A stretch of DNA of 64,000 bases from an uncultured Alkaliphilus sp. Lineage in GTDB: Bacteria > Bacillota > Clostridia > Peptostreptococcales > Natronincolaceae. The stretch spans positions 1-64,000 of the forward strand of contig CALJEQ010000043.1 of NCBI GenBank assembly GCA_938074565.1. The letters are read 5' to 3'. A model generated the notes under the pieces. It had not been told where the DNA came from and did not search any database. It saw only the letters and a list, made by a program, of their open reading frames with translations. Each line of letters opens with the position of its first letter. The first letter of the stretch is position 1. Below are positions 17,360 to 26,618 of the stretch, piece after piece. The translations under genes and the position numbers were made by a program.

Positions 17360-17655
17360 AACAGGACTAATAAATTTAAAATAAACAAAATAATTCCTCC
17401 AATTCTTTTAACTACTTCATTGTAACATTATATAAAGTATAGGATGTTTTATTGATATTAAAACTGTACCAAATGTACTGTTCGATAAAGTGAAAAGGCA
17501 TATATTTCATAACCCCATACTTCTTTATACATTGGATATAAAAACCTCCTAAAGTTGATTTGTAATTTAATTAATTACGGTGTCTACTTTGAAGGTTTTA
17601 TATTAGTACACAATACATACTCTTTTGATTTCTTGGATCGATGAATTTAAGCTGA

Positions 17656-20600
17656 CTAAAGTAATTCCTCATCTCGCCTTATATTACCTTTTTTGCCAAA
17701 AACACGGTAAACTTTGTTATCTTTTGTGTCTACTTCAAACTTAGTTATCCAGCCTTTCTGTTTAAAGTAATTTAATAGATTTTCGTTTTCTATTGCAATC
17801 GGTATTAATGGTCTCTTCCCTTCAAATAGGCTTGCAAACTCATATAGTTCACCATTATCTAAGCAATCTTTGATTTGACTAAGACTTAACCTATCCAAAT
17901 GTTTAAATAGAACTAGTTTCTTTAAATTGTCCTCTATTCTATCATCTGCTAATAAAGATTTTAAAAGATCATAAGATAATATAATATCTTTTTCTAAAAT
18001 GATATCAATATTTTCTCCACATACATGTTCAATTGCCCCTTGAAAAGAAGTATTAGTCTTATCATACATTTTAATTAATGGTTCAAGATTATCAATATCA
18101 AAGTTATGTTTCATAATATAAATTTGCACATTTTCAGAATATTGTTTATCAACTATACTAATAGTATTAGGATACTTTTCAAGTAATGTAAGTTTATCAT
18201 CATCAGAAATATTTCTTTCAGATAATATCGACTCTATCTCTTCTTTATCAAACATTTCACTATCAAGACAACTTACATAGTCTGTAAAGTTTTCACAAAT
18301 AAAGCATATCATTAAACTAGGGTATTTAGATCTAATAAATTGAATGTTTGCTTTTGTCATCTTAACAATGCGTAACTCAATAAGTATTTTTAGTTTAACT
18401 TCGGGTATATTCTCTAAATCAAATTCATCAATACTTTTTTTATAGCCAGCTAAGATCATTTTATATCTTTCATTACTTAGATCATAATTTTTCATAGTTG
18501 CACTGAAAAACTCATATGGTGCATCAACACTATGCATTTCCATTAATCTATCATTAAAATGTATTTGTTTAGAGTTAGCATTAATGAATATATTAAGAGT
18601 GTTATCATAACCACCATTCATATAGAAATATGCAAGTATGTTATCTTCCATAAATTTAATTACACTATTCTCTAAGAGATAATTCCATAGACTCTCATCA
18701 TTAATTTCATTTAAGTTAGTAATTGTTGTTCCTAAATTTTCAATGTAATGGATTTTATAATTCTTGTCTAGTTTTTTATGATTTAATAGGTTTATAGTAC
18801 ATATTTCATCATCTATAAATTTCTCTTGATTATTTTCTAGTAACATTCCAATATAAGCGTTAATATTATCTTCTACATAGTTTCTAAGAGGCTGATCAGT
18901 TTGAGATGAAATAAGTGTATAATTTTTCTCTTTACTCTGATCGTTTTTAGGTATGTTATATATATTTTCTAAAAGCATCTCAATCATATTATAATTTAAT
19001 TCATAGAGGTTATACCTATAAACCTCTTTAAACAATTCCTTATTAGAGCTTTCAAAATCAATATAACTAAACCTTACATTTAAAATTTTTAGACCTTTTA
19101 TTATACTTTGTGCATTAGGATTGTCTATACTTAGAAAGTCTGATTGTTCTGATAAGAAGTCGGTCATACAACCGTTTTTATTCATCTCCTTCATATCAGC
19201 TTCATCAGAATAATATAAGGTGTAAACCATATATTGTTTTAGTTGGTCTATACTATATTTTTCCTTGTTAAGTAGTAGATATTTCCACAAATCAACCCAA
19301 GTCTTGTTCATAGATACAATGATCAATTCAAGCTTCCTTGTCTGCTGTAAATAAGCCCAAACAAAGTCAAATCTCTCATTATCTCTAACCTGCTCTAATA
19401 ATTTTTTTGAATAAATATGACCTTTTTCCAAAAGATACTCTAATAAATCAAAGTTCAAGGTTTCTTCTTTTTCAAAGTCACTAATATCTAGACGATCTAC
19501 TATAGTTTGTGAATCCTTCAGTTTGTAATCAAATTGCTTTGAACGTTGATCAGTAACACTTCGCAGGAATATTTTATCTGTTCTAGATAGACTATTTTCA
19601 TGAAAGTAAGTGAGGTAGTCAGCATAGGTCAATTCATCAATATGTCCATTTCTTATTAAAAACTTAATCAAATCAAAGTATAGACTATCTAGTATTTCTT
19701 TAAATTCATTATCATTTATTTTAACATTAGTAAATTCTAAATTAAATAATTTATCTCGATTTTCATTATTAATAAGGTCTTTTAGCTTTTGTGATTTAAG
19801 TCGATTTTTTATATCCTTCATTTCATCTAATCTTTTATCTAATTCCAAAATAACACTGTTGTTTTTATCTTCAATCAATTTTTTGCGTTTGATATATTCG
19901 GCATTGTTATGTATATTGTTTAGCATAGAAGGAAATTCACTGTAAGGTTCAGTATGAGCGTAATAATTAGTAGTGTTCACATATGTAATATTTGAATTTT
20001 CTTTTTTTAGTGCTTTTATAAACTCTACTCTATTTTGAAATTGATCCTGTGTCTTTCCATCTACCATGATTTTTTCTGTTTCTGTGAAATATAATGCATC
20101 TAATTCATCTAAGTTATTTAAAAATTCTTTGTAAATCAATTTCTTTTGATTTAGAATATTCTCGATTTCACCATTGATTTCCATAATTCTAGGAGAAATA
20201 AGGTTTTCTTTACTTGAGAAGACATTATATATATATCCAGAATTTAATTGTAGATTGCTAAAATCCTTAGGAAAAATGTTCTTGTATACAATCATTGCTA
20301 ACAATTTATCCGAGTCAAGCTCTGTCGATTGAATCCTTCCATTATAAATAATGTATTCGTTATAGATATTTTTTAAAATTCTCATATCATCAATATACAG
20401 CGATAATCTTTCCAAAAATGTTTTGTCAAAACTATTAATAATACCACCTTTAGTAAAGAAGTGTAATAATTGATCATATGAGTTGGAACTATTAATATAA
20501 GGAACGACTGGCATCATAAAATCAAAAAATTTGGTTCTATCTTTTGATGCAAATATATCATCTCTTAGAAGATACAGAAACCTTAGCGGCTTACTTGTTT

Positions 20601-21489
20601 TAACGGAATTAATAACTTTTTTATTAGTCAAATTATTAATTTCTCTTAATTTATTGAAAATTGAATTATCATTAAAACGGTCTATATCCTCAAAAACAAT
20701 AGCATCAACCTGTGAGTTTTTTAAAAGATAAATTATTTCGTCTAGATACTTATTGAGATATGAATCATCCTTATTATCAAAAATTTCAATTTCGTTATTA
20801 TGGAAAGATAACTTTTTAAATATTGGTTTGTACATACTAATCTTTATAATCTTATATAGGTAATATATAAATATTAGTAGATTTATAAGTAATGCTACTA
20901 ATAGGGCTTCTTTATTAGTTGTGAATTCTAGGTAAACAATGTCTTCTATGAAAGTAGCCCATGTATCAAATTTAACTAAATATAACATTAATGTAGAAAA
21001 CAAACTTAGTAGAACAGTATTGAAAATGATTTTACTACTCTGTATAGGTGTTTTAATCTTGAATCTAGTTTGAGGAACATTTTTAGAATTTATTTGATGG
21101 ATTAGTTGATTAAGTATTTGTCCTTCTAAATACTTATGTTTAATATCTTTAGTATTTATGTCGGTAGAGCTTTCACATTCTGTTACTTCCGTTAAGTCCT
21201 CAACATCTTCAAATTGAGCTAAAGAAATATGTATAAAAGAAATATCTTTACGAAGTTCCTTATAAGTTTCGATTACACTACTTTTTCCGGCACTATAAGA
21301 ACCTGTAATTGCAATATTTAATAAATCAGGTTCTTGAAATACAAAGTCTAAAGAAGTCTTATAGTAGTCCATTTTTTCACATTTAGCAGGTGTTAGTTTT
21401 TGTAAGTTTAGGCTATTTTGATACTCTTTTTCTTTCTTTTTAAATCCTTCATTTAACAAGGAAATTATCCAATTCATCCATTTCAACAA
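17656..21489 (-). CDS. YobI-family P-loop NTPase (large, membrane-linked)
   Basis: A protein of about 1,277 residues. An N-terminal P-loop domain has NIAITGSYSAGKSSVIETYK (Walker A, about 60-72). Two transmembrane helices follow (about 160-185 and 195-220), then DAIVFEDIDRFNDNSIFNKL (Walker B with DIDR) and LRFLYLLRDDIFASKDRTKFF (sensor region). The remaining 900 residues are helical, Leu/Glu/Asp-rich and repeat-like. YobI homologues are large, rare, patchily distributed NTPases of unknown function; the inserted membrane helices recall KAP-type NTPases. The TTG at 21489 is favoured, 7 nt after AAGGAGG. Anti-phage or anti-plasmid defence is possible but unproven. Confidence 0.8.
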   Translation of the reverse strand: MLKWMNWIISLLNEGFKKKEKEYQNSLNLQKLTPAKCEKMDYYKTSLDFVFQEPDLLNIAITGSYSAGKSSVIETYKELRKDISFIHISLAQFEDVEDLTEVTECESSTDINTKDIKHKYLEGQILNQLIHQINSKNVPQTRFKIKTPIQSSKIIFNTVLLSLFSTLMLYLVKFDTWATFIEDIVYLEFTTNKEALLVALLINLLIFIYYLYKIIKISMYKPIFKKLSFHNNEIEIFDNKDDSYLNKYLDEIIYLLKNSQVDAIVFEDIDRFNDNSIFNKLREINNLTNKKVINSVKTSKPLRFLYLLRDDIFASKDRTKFFDFMMPVVPYINSSNSYDQLLHFFTKGGIINSFDKTFLERLSLYIDDMRILKNIYNEYIIYNGRIQSTELDSDKLLAMIVYKNIFPKDFSNLQLNSGYIYNVFSSKENLISPRIMEINGEIENILNQKKLIYKEFLNNLDELDALYFTETEKIMVDGKTQDQFQNRVEFIKALKKENSNITYVNTTNYYAHTEPYSEFPSMLNNIHNNAEYIKRKKLIEDKNNSVILELDKRLDEMKDIKNRLKSQKLKDLINNENRDKLFNLEFTNVKINDNEFKEILDSLYFDLIKFLIRNGHIDELTYADYLTYFHENSLSRTDKIFLRSVTDQRSKQFDYKLKDSQTIVDRLDISDFEKEETLNFDLLEYLLEKGHIYSKKLLEQVRDNERFDFVWAYLQQTRKLELIIVSMNKTWVDLWKYLLLNKEKYSIDQLKQYMVYTLYYSDEADMKEMNKNGCMTDFLSEQSDFLSIDNPNAQSIIKGLKILNVRFSYIDFESSNKELFKEVYRYNLYELNYNMIEMLLENIYNIPKNDQSKEKNYTLISSQTDQPLRNYVEDNINAYIGMLLENNQEKFIDDEICTINLLNHKKLDKNYKIHYIENLGTTITNLNEINDESLWNYLLENSVIKFMEDNILAYFYMNGGYDNTLNIFINANSKQIHFNDRLMEMHSVDAPYEFFSATMKNYDLSNERYKMILAGYKKSIDEFDLENIPEVKLKILIELRIVKMTKANIQFIRSKYPSLMICFICENFTDYVSCLDSEMFDKEEIESILSERNISDDDKLTLLEKYPNTISIVDKQYSENVQIYIMKHNFDIDNLEPLIKMYDKTNTSFQGAIEHVCGENIDIILEKDIILSYDLLKSLLADDRIEDNLKKLVLFKHLDRLSLSQIKDCLDNGELYEFASLFEGKRPLIPIAIENENLLNYFKQKGWITKFEVDTKDNKVYRVFGKKGNIRRDEELL

Positions 21490-21682
21490 TAATACTCCTC
21501 CTTCTTTAAACAGCATTAGTTACCAATATTTAACTATATCTTACCACACTTGTAATTATACAACAAATAACATCAAAAATCTCCATTATATGATATTGTA
21601 CAATTTTATATATTCTCACTAAATGTTGTTTCTGTTAATCGGGTACTCCTTGATCAGCCCTATTCTATATCTGCTCACAACA

Positions 21683-21711
21683 AAAAACACCCACCTCTCG
21701 GCAGGTGTTCC
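21683..21711 (-). terminator. terminator of the flavin-binding protein gene
   Basis: On the minus strand AACACCTGCCGAGAGGTG is followed by GGTGTTTTTTG. The hairpin with T6 lies 45 bp beyond the stop of the 21756-22226 gene. Confidence 0.7.
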
Positions 21712-21755
21712 TCAACTAAATATCCTATCCTCATAATATATTAGTATAATATGGC

Positions 21756-22226
21756 TTATAAATGCTCTTTACAAGTGATTTCTTCAACATCCAATTTAAA
21801 CACACAAACAGAATTCAACATTATCTCATTAAAATTCCAATCATCTTTACCTGAATTGTGTTTCATGATATGTTGTAGTGCCTCTTTCTTTTCACCAATA
21901 TCTTCAATAACTGACACAGTTCCATTACCTATTACACTTTGAAAACGAGCGGAAAAATTGCATGCTGTTTCAGCTTCATGGATTTGATAATTCGTATCAA
22001 GTTCAAAGCCAGCATATCCGTTTTTAATTATCAAATCAAGTTTTCTTCCTTCTTTTGCACCGTGAAAATAAAAAGTTCTTTTATTTTGAGTTTCAAGATA
22101 GCCAAAATTTAACGGGACAATATAAACTTTTCCATTGTCACAAAACCCTAATCTACAACAATGACAAGATAAAATAATTTTTTTAATTTTTTCATTGTCT
22201 GTTATTTCCCTGTCTTTCCTTCTCAT
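21756..22226 (-). CDS. pyridoxamine 5'-phosphate oxidase-like flavin-binding protein (NimA-like)
   Basis: About 156 residues. DNEKIKKIILSCHCCRLGFCDNGKVYIVPLNFGY is typical of the split-barrel FMN-binding family that includes nitroimidazole resistance proteins. FYFHGAKEGRKLDLI and TACNFSARFQSVIGNGTVSVIED match the flavin-binding loop and dimer contacts. Its role may be reduction of small aromatic or nitro compounds, but the family is broad. The second ATG (22226) is chosen because AAGGAG abuts the first. A perfect long inverted repeat lies in its leader. Confidence 0.8.
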   Translation of the reverse strand: MRRKDREITDNEKIKKIILSCHCCRLGFCDNGKVYIVPLNFGYLETQNKRTFYFHGAKEGRKLDLIIKNGYAGFELDTNYQIHEAETACNFSARFQSVIGNGTVSVIEDIGEKKEALQHIMKHNSGKDDWNFNEIMLNSVCVFKLDVEEITCKEHL

Positions 22227-22244
22227 TTTTGACATCTCCTTATC

Positions 22245-22289
22245 ATAGATAGTTTGGGTATTTTAAAGTATCACACCCAAACTATCTAT
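22245..22289. repeat. perfect 15-bp inverted repeat between two genes
   Basis: ATAGATAGTTTGGGT and ACCCAAACTATCTAT are separated by 15 nt, just beyond the lipoprotein stop and just before the ribosome site of the flavin-protein gene. On the minus strand no T run follows, so it may be a leader structure or operator rather than a simple terminator. Confidence 0.6.
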
Positions 22290-22300
22290 TTTTCTGAATG

Positions 22301-23323
22301 TTAATTAGAACCCAAGTAAAAAATATAATTAGTAAAAACTATCTCTCCACTCCCAAGCATAGCACCTCTCCAAGATGCAAATATATCCTCTGGTGTACTA
22401 TTAAGAACTATTTTTTTTATATTGTTATTGATTATTTCATCATAATGTTGTAAAAATTGTTTTTTGCTATATATTTTTATTTCACTTTCTCCTTTAGATA
22501 AAACTATTGGAAAGTTAATTATATTGGCTAGATCTTCCCTTTTATCAGCTTCAATAAAATCCTGCATTTTATAAAAGGTTGTTAGTATTTCTTTATTAGA
22601 ACGACCTGTACTTAAAGAAAAATCTATACCCTTAGATAACAGTTCCCCCTCAATTCCACCAATATCATATTTCTCATATATTAGATTATCAAGTTCAGTA
22701 TAATCTGCATCTAAGTGGCTATTATCAACAAGTACGTATTCATCAAAAACAACTTTAAAACTGCCACCTTCCCACTTATATATTTTGTCAAGGTTACTGG
22801 CGGTTGTATATATATAATTATTCCCTCTGTAAAATACCACATCTAAAAAGTTAGTTACCATTTCTTCTGCATCTTCATACATAGTATACTCATAGGTTGA
22901 TTCGTTTTTAAGAAATATTTTATCTATTGAAGAAAACATTCCTGTTCCAGCAAATTTGTATGTAAATATTAAATCTTCATCACCATCATTATCTATGTCC
23001 GCCCTATAGAAATAGCTGGTATTATCAAAATATGATAACTCCATAAAATCATCAAAGGAAATTTCTTCACCTTCGTATATAACTTTGATTTTCTCAAAAA
23101 TATCCTTTAAAACATTAATAAAATCGTCTTCATCACGAAACCCCACTGAATCTAACTTAATCATTTCTTCTTTAAACTTATGCAAATCTTCAACAGTAGA
23201 AATTTTAACAGTGGTTTCTTTATTATTTACTTCATTTGAATCATTTTTCATATTTGAGCAACCAGTAAACAAGTTTATAACCATAGCCATAGTTAATATA
23301 CCTATAAAAATTTTACTTTTCAA
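22301..23323 (-). CDS. secreted lipoprotein with an EF-hand-like repeat
   Basis: A 340-residue protein with a lipoprotein signal peptide (MKSKIFIGILTMAMVINLFTGCS; the lipobox cysteine is about residue 22). RADIDNDGDEDLIFTY near residue 115 is a DxDxDG calcium-binding type loop like those in VCBS/dockerin repeats. The rest has no recognised domain. The start is TTG at 23323, 9 nt after GGAGG. Probably on the outer face of the cell membrane; function unknown. Confidence 0.75.
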   Translation of the reverse strand: MKSKIFIGILTMAMVINLFTGCSNMKNDSNEVNNKETTVKISTVEDLHKFKEEMIKLDSVGFRDEDDFINVLKDIFEKIKVIYEGEEISFDDFMELSYFDNTSYFYRADIDNDGDEDLIFTYKFAGTGMFSSIDKIFLKNESTYEYTMYEDAEEMVTNFLDVVFYRGNNYIYTTASNLDKIYKWEGGSFKVVFDEYVLVDNSHLDADYTELDNLIYEKYDIGGIEGELLSKGIDFSLSTGRSNKEILTTFYKMQDFIEADKREDLANIINFPIVLSKGESEIKIYSKKQFLQHYDEIINNNIKKIVLNSTPEDIFASWRGAMLGSGEIVFTNYIFYLGSN

Positions 23324-23704
23324 ATCCCTAAACCTCCAATCTATATATCTTAGTAAACGTTAAATATACCAAACAATTTATCTTAACTTACTCCACCAAA
23401 CCCAATAAATTCTCAGAACTTTCCACCTATCTCTATTATCATATCAAGTATTATCTAATATATCAACACGTTCAATAACTTATAGATTTACTGTATATAC
23501 TATAGTATGCCTAATATCTTCCATTCTTTGTAGTTAAAAAATATAAATCTTTCTACCATAATTAAATCACATTTAAAACGACTTAGTAGAAATCATCTTA
23601 TCTCAATTTACTTGAATTTAATATTAAGTATTACTCTAGTTTTTTTCCAACACCAGTAGACAAAGAGCCATTTAAATTATAACCATCACTTTAAAACTAC
23701 AAAA
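23324..23704. other. 380-bp region without genes, possible IS remnant
   Basis: No coding sequence is supported. At 23647-23669 the minus strand reads GGCTCTTTGTCTACTGGTG, which shares GGCTCTTTGTC with a site at 27544-27565 on the other side of the Rhs cluster, in the same orientation. The motif resembles ISL3-family ends, so both may be scars of lost insertion sequences. Confidence 0.4.
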
Positions 23705-24175
23705 CTAATAAGCTTTATATTTTTTAATAAAATCAACAATTGATAACTTTTTTATATCTTTTATGATAGTATCGTCATCTTCCCACCATGTATCACCAGC
23801 ATAGATTTTACTATCTACATAGTTCCATGGAATATGCCTTTCATTCATAATTTCAAACGAAGGCACTAAGTGATAAATATAAATGTTTTCAGTTAAAGAA
23901 ACACAAAAGTCTTTATCTATTTTATACATTATTTTAAAGTCCTCATTCTCCTTTTCTTTAACAAGAACTTTTTTATAATTCTTAAATAGAACTGTTTCAT
24001 TTAGCAATGTTACGCTAATGTCTTCTTCAAATAATTCATCCATTATTTTGCTTAATCCATATTCTTTTATAAACTCATCGAATGAATTAAAACTATAATC
24101 TGCTGTCATACGTATAAAATTTGATGATGTATAACTTTTCTTTAATACCTTATTTCTAATAATTATTTTTTCCAT
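23705..24175 (-). CDS. putative orphan immunity protein of a lost Rhs toxin
   Basis: A 156-residue protein with acidic and aromatic residues throughout (GDTWWEDDDTIIKDI near the end). No family was recognised. Its ATG lies inside the end of a truncated Rhs C-terminal module (24156 stop), exactly where a toxin domain would be expected. The neighbouring modules have the same toxin-then-immunity order, so this is likely an immunity gene left after its toxin was deleted. That role is inferred from position. Confidence 0.5.
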   Translation of the reverse strand: MEKIIIRNKVLKKSYTSSNFIRMTADYSFNSFDEFIKEYGLSKIMDELFEEDISVTLLNETVLFKNYKKVLVKEKENEDFKIMYKIDKDFCVSLTENIYIYHLVPSFEIMNERHIPWNYVDSKIYAGDTWWEDDDTIIKDIKKLSIVDFIKKYKAY

Positions 24176-24527
24176 ATCTGTTTCCCCACTTATTAGGGTC
24201 TAAATTACCAGTTCCTCCACCAGCCATATCCTTAATAAACTTCTCAACACTTAAAGAAGGATTTTTTTGTAATGCAAGATATAACCCTATAGCTAAAATA
24301 TCAGCAGGCCCATTTAAAGGGCCATCTAATAACGATAAAAATAAAATCGCTTCTTTATGGGGTTTATATATTTTATAGGGTTTCCAGCACAATAAATATA
24401 ATAGTTTAAACTTAGTGGGTCTGTAATATCACCTTTATAACTATCTTCACTAATAAAACGTGGAATACTAGGATCATAATATCTTGCCCTAAGATAATAA
24501 AAACCAGTTTCTTCATCATAGTATTAT
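24156..24527 (-). pseudogene. Rhs toxin remnant 1: core end and pre-toxin linker, toxin domain lost
   Basis: Reading from 24527, the frame begins [18 protein letters not shown] and continues [20 protein letters not shown], the conserved end of the Rhs/YD-repeat core. About 10 nt are missing after GNPIKYINP compared with the intact copy at 25850, which shifts the frame. The frame resumes as [20 protein letters not shown], through [12 protein letters not shown] to DPNKWGN, and stops after 7 more codons. No toxin domain follows. The rest of the large Rhs protein is absent. Confidence 0.75.
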
Positions 24528-24541
24528 CTGCATAAAAAAAC

Positions 24542-24630
24542 GCCCCATCAAAGTTAAATTTACTTAGTTCTAGAATATACTATAAAGCAATATACATACA
24601 AACATGTAAATATAGTTGATTTGATGGGGC
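24542..24630. repeat. 89-bp inverted-repeat mini-element
   Basis: GCCCCATCAAA at the left end pairs perfectly with TTTGATGGGGC at the right end, and the similarity extends inward about 25 bp with mismatches (AAATTTACTT against GTAAATATAG). A shorter relative lies at 26098-26161. It has no coding capacity. Both copies sit just upstream of an Rhs remnant, so they may be a MITE or an old IS end pair. Confidence 0.5.
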
Positions 24631-24915
24631 TGGGGGCTTATTATTTTTTATATATTACACGGAACTTGTCTTAGCATATTTATTACCCACTGACCCGCAA
24701 AAGCTTGTTATATGGGGGTTTAAGAAGGTTAAACGGAGATAACTTTTTTAGATTTTGTAGATATACTTTGATAGAGATTACTTGTTTGTAAATTTTTTAA
24801 ATATGAGGTTTTAACGGTCTTACTGGGCACGAGAGCAATGTTTTACTTAATGAATAAAATAACCTCATAGTTTATTGCAACTATTTTTCCATCCATGTTC
24901 TAAGGTTTAGGGTTT

Positions 24916-25416
24916 TTACTCGTATTCTTCTAAATATGGTGATTTAAAAGGCTCAACGAACATCTTATTGCATTCTATCTCTTTTATTACTTTTTGACAT
25001 TTTTTATTTGAGCCAATATACATAATATAATCGTACCCAAAGTGTACGTAAAACACTTCATCTAAAATCAATTTACACCATAGTTTCTCTCTTAAAACAT
25101 GTTGAGCAACAATTTTAATTTGTTCCTTATCTAATATCATCCCTTCTCTTATGTAATTTATTACCTTATCAACGTTCTCATCATCATATTTTTCTAAACC
25201 TGTTATTATGAGGTTTTCAACTTCATTGCAACTCATGAATTGCAATATCGCATCAATGTATAATTTTTCAAATTTCACATACTCAGAGATTGTTAATTTT
25301 ACACCTTGATATGATTTACCAATATCGCTAAATGAAGTCCATTCATCTAGTAAATATATACCCACATCATCACGATTTACAGGATTGTATTTAGTTACTC
25401 TCCACATGTACTTCAT
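24916..25416 (-). CDS. putative immunity protein for the adjacent Ntox21-like toxin
   Basis: A 166-residue protein starting MKYMWRVTKYNPVNRDDVG and LLDEWTSFSDIGKSYQGVKL, behind GGAGATTAAAGT. Proteins with this beginning are commonly encoded right after toxins ending in an Ntox21-type domain, which is the case here (toxin stop at 25458). The rest is helical with EEYE at the C-terminus. It would bind and block the toxin in the cytoplasm. The pairing is supported by position and family habit, not by experiment. Confidence 0.6.
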   Translation of the reverse strand: MKYMWRVTKYNPVNRDDVGIYLLDEWTSFSDIGKSYQGVKLTISEYVKFEKLYIDAILQFMSCNEVENLIITGLEKYDDENVDKVINYIREGMILDKEQIKIVAQHVLREKLWCKLILDEVFYVHFGYDYIMYIGSNKKCQKVIKEIECNKMFVEPFKSPYLEEYE

Positions 25417-25457
25417 ACTTTAATCTCCAATTCTCTTTAGATTTATATCGTAAGTGC

Positions 25458-26096
25458 CTAATCTTGTTTTTTACTACCTAAATTTTTTACAGAGTCTGCC
25501 ATTTTCCATGCACCTCCATTATGAGTGTCTACATCGGGTGTAATATATCTATTCCCTTTCTTATATACTGGTTGCCCATGACTTTTATAGTTAGTTTTTT
25601 TAAACCCCAATTTTTCTGCGGCTTCAGTTGCTTCTTTTGTTGTCTTAAAGTGATTACCCTTACCCCACTTATTAGGATCTAAATTACCAGTTCCTCCACC
25701 AGCCATATCTTTAATAAACTTCTCAACGCTTAAAGAAGGATTTTTTTGTAATGCAAGATATAACCCTATAGCTAAAATATCAGCAGGTCCAATTAAAGGA
25801 CCATCTAATAACGATAAAAATAAAATCGCTTCTTTAGAATGTCCACTTGGGTCTATATGTTTTATAGGGTTTCCAGAACAATAAATATAATAGTTTAAAC
25901 TTAGTGGGTCTGTAATATCACCCTTATAACTATCTTCACTAATAAAGCGTGGAATACTAGAGTCATAATACCTTGCCCTAAGATAATAAAAACCAGTTTT
26001 TTGTAATGCAATATATAACCCTATGGCTAAAAAATCAGCACGTCCAGATAAAGCTCCATCTAATAAAAAACCTGCTTTAGAAAAAAAGGTAAACAA
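25458..26096 (-). pseudogene. Rhs toxin remnant 2: chimeric core end with an Ntox21-like toxin tip
   Basis: The frame contains [31 protein letters not shown], the pre-toxin linker and then [35 protein letters not shown] and [10 protein letters not shown]. The last part resembles the Ntox21 toxin domain, predicted to be an RNase, but stops earlier than I recall for the family, so the tip may be cut short. The N-terminal residues ([20 protein letters not shown]) are a decayed second copy of the linker joined directly to the core. That is a recombination scar, so the true Rhs N-terminus is missing. The TTG start has no good ribosome site; expression is doubtful. Confidence 0.7.
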
Positions 26097-26097
26097 A

Positions 26098-26161
26098 GCC
26101 CTATCAAAATCAAATTTACTTAGTTATACTTTAAAAAAAATAAGAGTTGATTAGACGGGGC
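26098..26161. repeat. degenerate copy of the inverted-repeat mini-element
   Basis: GCCCTATCAAAATCAAATTT at the left and AGTTGATTAGACGGGGC at the right match the 24542-24630 element at both ends but are shorter (64 bp) and mismatched. AATATGAGGTTTTA follows nearby in both copies, which supports module duplication. Confidence 0.45.
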
Positions 26162-26264
26162 TTATATTTTTGGAATATGAGGTTTTAGTGCTTTACCGTA
26201 CTCAAATACAATGTTTTTTCTAGAGTAAAGTACCAACATGCACAAATCCATATAGGCTTAATAG

Positions 26265-26606
26265 CTATACTTTTAGGAAAAACTCATCTAAAAATTCGCC
26301 TACTATATTATATTCAATCTCATAAACAAACTCTGCGTAACCGCTATCAGGATTAATAAAATCAAACACTATCCTAAATGATGGATTTTCTCCCAAGCAT
26401 TTGTTTATTATTAAATATGTTTTACTGTATTCAATCATAAAACTATTTAACTTTTGACTTTTTGGGGAATCTTGAAAAATTTCTGATAAAAAATTGTTTT
26501 CATAATTAACCACTATGTTTTTAATATACTCTCGTGATTTTTCTTTCAAATCATTAAACCCATAGTTTGCATTAAAAACATCCTGTATATCTTTTATATT
26601 CATCAT
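26265..26606 (-). CDS. putative immunity protein for the third Rhs toxin tip
   Basis: About 113 residues, acidic, with MMNIKDIQDVFNANYGFN at the start and FDFINPDSGYAEFVYEIEYN near the end. The ATG at 26606 lies 8 nt after AGGTGG, and that site overlaps the toxin stop, so the pair is translationally coupled. No family was recognised. Assignment as immunity rests on its place directly after a toxin tip. Confidence 0.55.
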   Translation of the reverse strand: MMNIKDIQDVFNANYGFNDLKEKSREYIKNIVVNYENNFLSEIFQDSPKSQKLNSFMIEYSKTYLIINKCLGENPSFRIVFDFINPDSGYAEFVYEIEYNIVGEFLDEFFLKV

Positions 26607-26618
26607 CTTCGTGCCCAC

